Shown: positions 54,301 to 64,000 of the stretch, in pieces
Position numbering within the stretch: the first letter of the stretch is position 1
Layout of the letters: the number at the start of each line of letters is the position of its first letter
Source: Closterium sp. NIES-65
Taxonomy: Eukaryota > Streptophyta > Zygnematophyceae > Desmidiales > Closteriaceae
DNA: 64,000 nt
NCBI GenBank assembly: GCA_948144175.1
Contig: CANXME010002104.1
Location: 312,501-376,500, forward strand
Reading direction: 5' to 3'
The notes under the pieces: model-generated
The model's database searches: none
What the model saw: only the letters and a program-made list of their open reading frames with translations
What the model was told of the DNA's origin: nothing
Program-made: the position numbers and the translations under genes

Positions 54301-57300
54301 AGGACTTGGACGTGGAGGTGGACGTGGACCTGGACGTGGACGTGGACGTGGACGTGGACGTGGACGTGGACGTGGTCGTGGAGGACGTGGACGTGGACGT
54401 GGACATGGACGTGGACGTGGTCGTGGACGTGGACGTGGACGTGGACGTGGTCGTGGACGTGGACGTGGACATGGTCGTGGACGTGGACGTGGACGTGGAC
54501 GTGGACGTGGACTTGGACGTGGACGTGGACGTGGACGTGGACGTGGACGTGGTCGTGGACGTGGATGTGGACGTGGACATGGACGTGGACGTGGACGTGG
54601 ACGTGGACGTGGACCTTGACCTGGACGTGGACGTGGACGTGGACCTGGACGTGGACGTGGACGTGGACCTGGACTTGGACGTGGTCGTGGACGTCGACGT
54701 GGACGTGGAGTGGACGTGGACGTCGATGTCGACGTGGACATGGACGTGGACGTGGTCGTGGACGTCGACGTGGACGTGGACGTGGACGTGGAGGACGTGG
54801 ACATGGACGTGGACGTGGACCTGGACGTGGACGTGGACGTGGACGTGGACGTGGAGGACGTGGACGTGGACGTGGACGTGGACGTGGACGTGGACGTGGT
54901 CGTGGACGTGGACGTGGACGTGGACGTGGACGTGGCCGTGGACGTGGACGTGGACGTGGACGTGGACGTGGAGGTGGACCTGGTCGTGGAGGTGGACGTT
55001 GACGTGGACGTGGACGTGGACGTGGACGTGGACGTGGACGTGGACGTGGACGTGGACGTGGACGTGGACGTGGACGTGGACGTGGACGTGGACGTGGACG
55101 TGGACGTGGACGTGGACGTGGACTGGACGTGGACGTGGACGTGGACGTGGACGTGGACGTGGACGTGCACGTGGACGTGGACGTGGACGTGGACGTGGAC
55201 GTGGACGTGGACGTGGACGTGGATATGGACGTGGACGTGGATATGGACGTGGATATGGACGTGGTTTTGGAGTGAACGTGGTCGTGGACGTCGACGTGGA
55301 CGTGGACGTGGACGTGGACGTAGACGTGGTCGTGGACGTGGACGTTGACGTGGTCGTGGACGTGGTCGTGGTCATGGTCGTGGACGAGGTCGTGGACATG
55401 GACGTGGACGTAGACGTGTTCGTTGACGTGGACGTGGACGTGGACATGGACGTCGTCGTGGACGTGGTCGTGGACGTGGACGTGGACGTGGTAGTGGACG
55501 TGGTCGTGGACGTGCACATGGACGTGGTCGTGGACGTGGACGTGGAGGACGTGGACGTGGAGGACGTGGACGTGGACGTGGAGGACGTGGACGTAGACGT
55601 GGACGTGGACGTGGACGTGGACGTGGACCTTGACCTGGACGTGGACGTGGACGTGGACCTGGACGTGGACGTGGACGTGGACCTGGACTTGGACGTGGTC
55701 GTGGACGTCGACGTGGACGTGGAGTGGACGTGGACGTCGATGTCGACGTGGACATGGACGTGGACGTGGTCGTGGACGTCGACGTGGACGTGGACGTGGA
55801 CGTGGAGGACGTGGACATGGACGTGGACGTGGACCTGGACGTGGACGTGGACGTGGACGTGGACGTGGACGTGGAGGACGTGGACGTGGACGTGGACGTG
55901 GACGTGGACGTGGACGTGGTCGTGGACGTGGACGTGGACGTGGACGTGGACGTGGCCGTGGACGTGGACGTGGACGTGGACGTGGACGTGGAGGTGGACC
56001 TGGTCGTGGAGGTGGACGTTGACGTGGACGTGGACGTGGACGTGGACGTGGACGTGGACGTGGACGTGGACGTGGACGTGGACGTGGACGTGGACGTGGA
56101 CGTGGACGTGGACGTGGACGTGGACGTGGACGTGGACTTGGACGTGGACGTGGACGTGGACGTGGACGTGGACGTGGACGTGCACGTGGACGTGGACGTG
56201 GACGTGGACGTGGACGTGGACGTGGATATGGACGTGGACGTGGATATGGACGTGGATATGGACGTGGTTTTGGAGTGGACGTGGTCGTGGACGTCGACGT
56301 GGACGTGGACGTGGACGTGGACGTAGACGTGGTCGTGGACGTGGACGTTGACGTGGTCGTGGACGTGGTCGTGGTCATGGTCGTGGACAAGGTCGTGGAC
56401 ATGGACGTGGACGTAGACGTGTTCGTGGACGTGGACGTGGACGTGGACATGGACGTCGTCGTGGACGTGGTCGTGGACGTGGACGTGGACGTGGTAGTGG
56501 ACGTGGTCGTGGACGTGCACATGGACGTGGTCGTGGACGTGGACGTGGAGGACGTGGACGTGGAGGACGTGGACGTGGACGTGGAGGACGTGGACGTAGA
56601 CGTGGACGTGGATGTAGACGTCGACGTGGACGTGGTCGTGGACATGGAGGACTTGGACGTGGACGTGGACGTGGAAGTGGAGGACGTGGATGTGGAGGAG
56701 GTGGACGTGGACGTGGAGGACCTGGACGTGGACGTGGACGTAGACGTGCACGTGGACGTGGTCGTGGACATGGAGGACTTGGACGTGGACGTTGACGTGG
56801 ACGTGGTCGTGGACGTGGACGTGGACATGGAGGACGTAGACGTGGATGTGGACGTGGTCGTGGACGTGGACGTGGACGTGGTCGTGGACGTGGACGTGGA
56901 CGTGGACTTGGACGTGGACGTGGACGTGGACGTGGACGTGGATGTGGACGTGGACGTTGACGTGGTCGTGGACGTGGTCGTGGTCGTGGTCGTGGACGTG
57001 GTCGTGGTCTTGGACGTGGACGTGGTCGTGGACGTGGACGTGGACGTGGACGTCGTCGTGAACGTGGAGGACTTGGACGTTGACGTGGACGTGGTCGTGG
57101 ACGTGGACGCGGACCTGGACGTGGACGTGGACATGGACGTGGTCGTGGACGTGGAGGACTTGGACGTGGACGTGGAGGTGGACGTGGACCTGGACGTGGA
57201 TGTGGACGTGGACGTGGACGTGGTCGTGGAGGACGTGGACGTGGACGTGGACTTGGACATGGACGTGGTCGTGGACGTGGAGGACTTGGACGTGGACGTG

Positions 57301-60300
57301 GAGGTGGACGTGGACCTGGACGTGGATGTGGACGTGGACGTGGACGTGGTCGTGGAGGACGTGGACGTGGACGTGGACGTGGACATGGACGTGGACGTGG
57401 TCGTGGACGTGGACGTGGTCGTGGACGTGGACGTGGACATGGTCGTGGACGTGGACGTGGACGTGGACGTGGACGTGGAATTGGACGTGGACGTGGACGT
57501 GGACGTGGACGTGGTCGTGGACGTGGAGGACTTTGACGTGGACATGGACGTGGACGTGGACGTGGACGTGGACCTTGAGGTGGTCGTGGACGTGGACGTG
57601 CTCGTGGACGTAGATGTGGACCTGGACGTGGACGTGGACGTGGACCTGGACGTGGACGTGGACGTAGACGTGGACGTGGACGTGGACGTGGATGTGGACG
57701 TGGTCGTGGAGTGGACGTGGTCGTGGACGTCGACGTGGATGTGGACGTGGACGTGGTCGTGGACGTCGACGTGGACGTGGACGTGGACGTGGTCGTGGAC
57801 GTGGACGTGGACGTGGACGTTGACGTGGTCGTGGACGTGGTCGTGGTCATGGTCGTGGACGTGGTCGTGGACGTGGACGTGGACGTGGACGTGGTCGTGG
57901 ACGTGGACGTGGACGTCGTCGTGGACGTGGACGTGGTCGTGGACGTGGACGTGGACGTGGACGTGGTTGTGGACGTGGACGTGGTTGTGGACGTGGACGT
58001 GGACGTGGACGTGGACGTGGAGGACGTGGACGTGGAGGACGTGGACGTGGACGTGGAGGACGTGGACGTGGACGTGGACGTGGACGTAGACGTCGACGTG
58101 GACGTGGTCGTGGACATGGAGGACTTGGACGTGGACGTCGACGTGGACGTGGACGTGGAGGATGTGGACGTGGAGGACGTGGACGTGGACGTGGAGGACG
58201 TGGACGTGGACGTAGACGTGGACGTGGTCGTGGACATGGAGGACTTGGACGTGGACGTGGACGTGGACGTGGATGTGTTCGTGGTCGTGGATGTGGACGT
58301 GGACGTGGAAGACGTGGACGTGGACGTGGACGTGGAAGACGTGGACGTGGACGTGGACGTGGACGTGGACGTGGACATGGTCATGGACGTGGACGTGGAC
58401 GTGGACGTGGACGTGGACGTGGTCGTGGACGTGGTCGTGGACGTGGACATGGACGTGGACATGGACGTGGACATGGACGTGGACATGGACGTGGACGTGG
58501 ACGTGGACGTGGACGTGGACGTGGACGTGGACGTGGACGTGGACGTGGACGTGGACGTGGACGTGGACGTGGACGTGGACGTGGACGTGGACGTGGACGT
58601 GGACGTGGACGTGGACGTGGACGTGGACATGGACATGGACGTGGACGTAGACGTGGACATGGACGTGGACGTGGACGTGGACATGGACGTGGACGTGGAC
58701 GTGGACGTGGACATGGAGGTGGACATGGACGTGGACATGGACGTGGTGGACATGGACGTGGACGTGGACGTGGACGTGGACATAGACGTGGAGGTGGACG
58801 TGGACGTGGACGTGGACGTGGACGTGGACGTGGAGGTGGACGTGGACGTGGACGTGGACGTGGACGTGGAGGTGGACGTGGACGTGGACGTGGACTTGGA
58901 CGTGGACGTGGACGTGGACGTGGACGTGGACGTAGACGTGGACGTGGACGTGGACGTGGACGTGGACGTGGACTGGACGTGGACGTGGACGTGGACGTGG
59001 ACGTGGACGTGGACGTGGACGTGGACATGGACGTGGACGTGGACGTGGACGTGGACATGGACGTGGTGGACGTGGACGTGGACATGGACGTGGACGTGGA
59101 CGTGGACGGTCGTGGACGTGGACGTGGACGTGGACGTGGTCGTGGACGTGGACGTGGACGTGGACGTGGACCTGGTCGTGGACGTGGACGTGGACGTGGA
59201 CGTGGACCTGGTCGTGGACGTGGACGTTGACGTGGACGTGGTCGTGGACGTTGACGTGGACGTGGTCGTGGACGTGGACATGGACGTCGACATGGTCGTG
59301 GACGTGGACGTCGACGTGGACGTGGACATGGACGTGGATATGGACATGGACGTGGACGTGGACATGGACATGGACGTGGACGTGGACATGGACGTGGACA
59401 TGGACGTGGACGTGGACCTGGACGTGGACGTGGACCTGGACGTGGACCTGGACGTGGACGTGGACGTGGAGGTGGACATGGACGTGGACCTGGACATGGA
59501 CGTGGACATGGACGTGGACGTGGACATGGACGTGGACATGGACGTGGACGTGGACGTGGACATGGACGTGGACGTGGACGTGGACGTGAACGTGGACGTG
59601 GACGTGGACGTGGACATGGACGTGGACGTGGACGTGGAGGACTTGGACGTGGACATGGACGTGGACGTGAATGTGGACGTGGACATGGACGTGGACGTGG
59701 ACATGGACGTGGACGTGGACGTGGACGTCGACCTGGACGTGGACGTGGACCTGGACTTGGACGTGGACGTGGATGTGGACGTGGTCGTGGAGTGGACGTG
59801 GTCGTGGACGTCGACGTGGACGTGGTCGTGGACGTGGACGTGGACGTGGACGTTGACGTGGTCGTGGACGTGGTCGTGGACATGGTCGTGGACGTGGTCG
59901 TGGTCGTGGATGTGGACGTGGACGTGGACGTGGTCGTGGACGTGGACGTGGTTGTGGTCGTGGACGTGGAGGACGTGGTCGTGGACGTGGACGTGGTCGT
60001 GGACGTGGACGTGGACGTGGTCGTGGACGTGGACGTGGTCGCGGACGTGGAGGACTCGACGTGGACGAGGTCGTGGACGTGGACGTGGACGTGGTCGTGG
60101 ACGTGGACGTGGACGTGGTCGTGGACGTGGAGGAGTGGACGTGGACGTGGACGTGGACATGGACGTGGTCGTGGAGGTGGAAGACTTGGACGTGGACGTG
60201 GACGTGGAGGACTCGGACGTGGACGTGGACCTGGACGTGGACGTGGACGTGGTCGTGGACGTGGACGTGGTCGTGGACGTGGTCATGAATGTGGACGTAC

Positions 60301-60996
60301 ATGGACGTGGACGTACGTGGTCGTGGACGTCGATGTATATGTGGACGTGGTTGTGGACGTGGTCGTGGACGTGGTCGTGCAGTCGCGGACGCGGTCGCGG
60401 ACTCGGTTGTGGACGTAGACGCGGACGGGGGCGGACATGGACGCGTTCGTGGGGGCGGACGTGGACGCGGTCGTGGATGCGGACGCGGACGCGGTCGCGG
60501 ACGTGGACGCGGACGTGGACGCGGTCGTGGACGCGGACGTGGACGTGGACGTGGTCGTGGTCGTGGTAGTGGAGGACGTGGTCGTGGACGTGGTCGTGGA
60601 CGTGGACGTGGACGTGGACGTGGTCGTGATCGTGGACGTGGACGTGGTCGTGATCGTGGACCTGGACTTGGACGTGGACGTGGTCATGGACCTGGACGTG
60701 GACGTGGTTGGGTCGTGGACGTGGACACGTGGACGTATACGTGGACGTGGACATAGTCGTGGTCATGGACGTGGACGTGGACGTGGACGTGGACATGGTC
60801 ATGGACGTGGACGTGGACGACGTGGACGTGGTCGTTGACGTGGAGGACGTGGACGTGAACGTGGTCGTGGACGTGGACGTGGACGTGGTCCTGGACGTGG
60901 ACGTGGTCGTGGACGTGGTCGTGGGCGTGGACGTGGTCGTGGTCGTGCACGTGGACGTGGGCGTGGACGTGGGCGTGGGCGTGGGCGTGGACGTCC
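48398..60996 (+). repeat. Hexamer satellite, GGACGT orientation, about 12.6 kb
   Basis: Almost the whole segment is ggacgt repeated about 2,100 times, with recurring variants ggacat, ggatgt, ggacct, ggactt and ggtcgt and inserted ggagga. The switch from the 28-bp satellite at about 48397 is abrupt. Higher-order repeats of about 1.0 kb (54.7-56.7 kb) and about 2 kb (50.8 versus 52.7 kb) share rare marks such as ggttttggagtg. No stops occur in most frames, so the very long Asp-Val, Thr-Trp or Arg-Gly frames are artefacts of the repeat. Confidence 0.97.
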
Positions 60997-61074
60997 AGGG
61001 TTTAGGGTTTAGGGTTTAGGTTTTAGGGTTTAGGGTTTAGGGTTTAGGGACGTAAACCATAAACCCTAAACCCT
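60997..61074. repeat. Interstitial telomeric tract, head-to-head TTTAGGG / CCCTAAA
   Basis: About seven TTTAGGG units (one altered to tttaggt) read left to right up to 61049, then acgtaaaccat, then two CCCTAAA-sense units (aaaccctaaaccct). G-rich repeats pointing in from the left and C-rich ones out to the right is the orientation left by joining two chromosome ends. Confidence 0.93.
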
Positions 61075-64000
61075 CCACGACCACGTCCACGTCCACGTCC
61101 AAGTCCACGTCCACGTCCACGTCCACGTCCAGGACCACGTCCACGTCCACGTCCACGTCCAAGTCCTCCACGTCCACGACCACGTCCATGTCCACGTCCA
61201 CGTCCACGTCCACGTCCACGTCCAAGTCCACGTCGTAGACGATCACGTGCACGTCCACGACCACGTCCACCACCACGTCCACGTCCACGTCCACGACCAC
61301 GTCCACGTCCACGTCCAAGTCCAGGGCCACGTCCGCGTCCACGTCCACTAGCACGTCCGCGTCCACGTCCACGTCCACGTTGAAGTCCTCCACGTCCATG
61401 TCCACGTCCTCCACCACGTCCACGTCCACGTCCATGTCCACGTCCAGGTCCACGTCCATGACCACGTCCACGACCACGTCCACGTCCATGTCCTCCACGT
61501 CCACGTCCAAGTCCTCCACGTCCAAGTCCAAGTCCTCCACGTCCACGACCACGTCAACGTCCACGTCAACGTCAACATCCACGTCCACGTCCACGACCAC
61601 GTCCACGTCCACGTCCACATCCACGTCCACGTCCTCGACCACGTCCATGACCACGTCCACGTCCACGACCACGTCCACGTCCACGTCCAAGTCCAGGTCC
61701 ACGTCCGCGTCCACGTCCACGACCACGTCCGCGTCCACGTCCACGTCCACCTCCACGTCCTCCACCACGTCCACGTCCAGGTCCACGTCCATGACCACGT
61801 CCACGACCACGTCCACGTTCATGTCCACGTCCACGTCCACGTCCACGACCACGTCCACGTCCACGTCCTCCACGTCCAGGTCCACGTCCACGACCACGTC
61901 CACGTCCACGTCCACGTCCACGTCCACGTCCAAGTCCTCAATGTCCACGACCACGTCCACGTCTACGTCCACGTCCACGTCCACGTCAACGTCCACGTCC
62001 TCGACCACGTCCTCCACATCCACGACCACGACCACGTCCACGACCACGTCCACGTCCAGGTCCGCGTCCACGTCCACGTCCACGTCCAAGTCCACGTCCA
62101 CGTCCACGTCCACGTCCAAGTCCACGTCCACGTCCACGACCACGTCCACGTCTACGACCACGTCCACGACCACGACCACGTCCATGTCCACGTCCACGTC
62201 CACGACCACGTCCTCCACGTCCACGACCACGACCACGTCCACGACCAGGTCCACGTCCAGGTCCGCGTCCACGTCCACGACCACGTCCACATCCAGGTCC
62301 ACCTCCACCTCCACGTCCACGTCCACGTCCACGTCCACGACCACGTCCACGACCACGTCCACGTCCAGGTCCGCGTCCACGTCCACGACCACGTGCACGT
62401 CCAGGTCCACGTCCACGTCCATGTCCAAGTCCACGCCCACGTCCACGTCCACGTCCAAGTCCACGTCCACGTCCACGCCCACGTCCACGTCCACGACGAC
62501 GTCCACGTCCACGTCCACGTCCACGTCCAAGTCCACGTCCAGGTCCACGTCCACGACCACGTCCACGTCCATGACCACGTCCACGTCCACGTCCACGTCC
62601 ACCTCCAAGTCCTCCACGTCCACAACCACGTCCACGTCCACGTTTACGTCCACGTCCACGTCCTCCACGACCACGTCCACGTCCACAACCACGTCCACGT
62701 CCACGTCCACGACCACGTCCACGTCCACGACCACGTCCACGTCCACGTCCACATCCACGACCACGTCCACGTCCACGACCACGTCCACGTCCACGTCCAT
62801 GTCCACGACCACGTCCACGTCCACGACGACGTCCACGTCCACGTCCACGTCCACGACCACGTCCACGTCCACGTCCACGACCACGTCCACGACCATGACC
62901 ACGACCACATCCACGACCACGTCAACGTCCACGTCCACGTCCACGTCCACGACCACGTCCACGTCCACGTCGACGTCCACGACCACGTCCACGACCACGT
63001 CCACGACCATGACCACGACCACGTCCACGACCACGTCAACGTCCACGTCCACGTCCATGACCACGACCACGTCCACGACCACGTCAACGTCCACGTCCAC
63101 GTCCACGTCCACGACCACGTCCACGTCCACGTCGACGTCCACGACCACGTCCACTCCACGACCACGTCCACATCCACGTCCACGTCCAAGTCCAGGACCA
63201 CGTCCACGTCCACGTCCAGGTCCACATCCACGTCCACGTCCAGGTCCACGTCCACGTCCACGACCACGTCCACGTCCACGACCACCTCCAGGTCCACGTC
63301 CAAGTCCACGTCCATGTCCACGTCCAAGTCCTCCACGTCCACGACCACGTCCACGTCCACGTCCACGTCCACGTCCAAGTCCACGTCCACGTCCACGTCC
63401 ACGTCCACGTCCACGACCACATCCACGTCCAAGTCCACGACCACGTCCACGTCCACGTCCACGTCCTCCACGTCCACGTCCACGTCCACGTCCACGTCCA
63501 CGTCCAAGTCCTCCATGTCCACGACCACGTCCACGTGCACGTCTACGTCCACGTCCACGTCCACGTCCTCCACGTCCACGTCCACCTCCTCAACATCCAC
63601 GTCCTCCACGTCCACGTCCACGTCCACGTCCAAGTCCTCCATGTCCACGACCACGTCCACGTCGACGTCTACGTCCACGTCCACGTCTACGTCCACGTCC
63701 TCCACGTCCACGTCCACGTCCTCCACGTCCACGTCCTCCACGTCCACGTCCACTACCACGTCCACGTGCACGTCCACCACCACGTCCACGTCCACGACCA
63801 CGTCCATGTCCACGTCCACGACCACGTCCACGACGACGTCCACGTCCACGTCCACGTCCACGTCCACGAACACGTCCACGTCCACGTCCACGTCCACGAC
63901 CTCGTCCACGACCATGACCACGACCACGTCCACGACCACGTCAACGTCCACGTCCACGTCCACGTCCACGACCACGTCCACGTCCACGTCCATGTCGACA
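61075..64000 (-). repeat. Hexamer satellite, inverted (CCACGT on + strand)
   Basis: The same hexamer as on the left, in reverse orientation (ccacgt, with ccacga, ccaagt, ccaggt variants), runs to the window edge. Its higher-order marks (for example near 63150) resemble the left side, but the sequence next to the telomeric tract is not its mirror image. Confidence 0.96.

Noticed and set aside
38534..56185. Uninterrupted minus-strand frames of thousands of codons (Pro/His/Ser-rich, Val-His, Ser-Thr or Arg-Pro)
   Set aside because: They cross two unrelated satellites whose units simply lack stop trinucleotides; content changes with the repeat, and there is no start context, splice signal or domain.
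48404..60569. Plus-strand Asp-Val, Trp-Thr and Gly-Arg frames (RGG-like proteins)
   Set aside because: Translation of the ACGTGG hexamer in three frames; the GRGRGR frame only imitates RGG-box proteins.

Overview
The window reads as nuclear DNA of a green plant or, more likely, a streptophyte green alga. Evidence: GT-AG spliced genes with short exons and C-rich introns, plant-type telomere repeats (TTTAGGG), a plastid ribosomal protein with a transit peptide, and plant gene families (DWARF27, ABC1K, group C Raf-like kinase, EAF1 with plant-like HSA and SANT regions). A zygnematophyte-like genome is my guess, from GC content and repeat load only. Nothing looks prokaryotic or viral.

Layout. 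1-2.8 kb: 3' part of an ABC1K atypical kinase gene (+). 4.1-7.0 kb: complete Raf-like protein kinase gene (+). 8.2-12.1 kb: DWARF27-like carotenoid isomerase gene (-). 12.9-28.9 kb: very large EAF1-like NuA4 scaffold gene (+), divergent from DWARF27 across an 0.8 kb spacer. 29.4-31 kb: plastid ribosomal protein bS6c (+). 31.6-32.1 kb: a short terminal-inverted-repeat element. 32.3-33.4 kb: small coiled-coil gene (+). 34.5-35.1 kb: GC minisatellite. 35.2-35.5 kb: TRIM-type miniature LTR element. 37.4-38.2 kb: exons of an unidentified gene (-). 38.9-48.4 kb: 28-bp satellite. 48.4-64 kb: ACGTGG hexamer satellite, which flips strand around a short head-to-head telomeric tract at 61.0 kb.

The genes have no common pathway; they are housekeeping or signalling genes. 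What joins them is an unusual structural habit. Introns carry copies of the neighbouring exon edge, splice site included, either as single decayed 'echo exons' or as arrays of up to about 35 copies. The arrays start at donor sites: 35 extra copies and 24 copies in DWARF27, 15 in EAF1, 4 in bS6c. Upstream echoes sit beside acceptors in ABC1K, the kinase and EAF1. I consider this boundary-duplication pattern the main discovery candidate, followed by the telomere-fusion-like junction inside inverted hexamer satellite.

All exon models come from splice-site and phase consistency plus remembered family motifs; no search was run.
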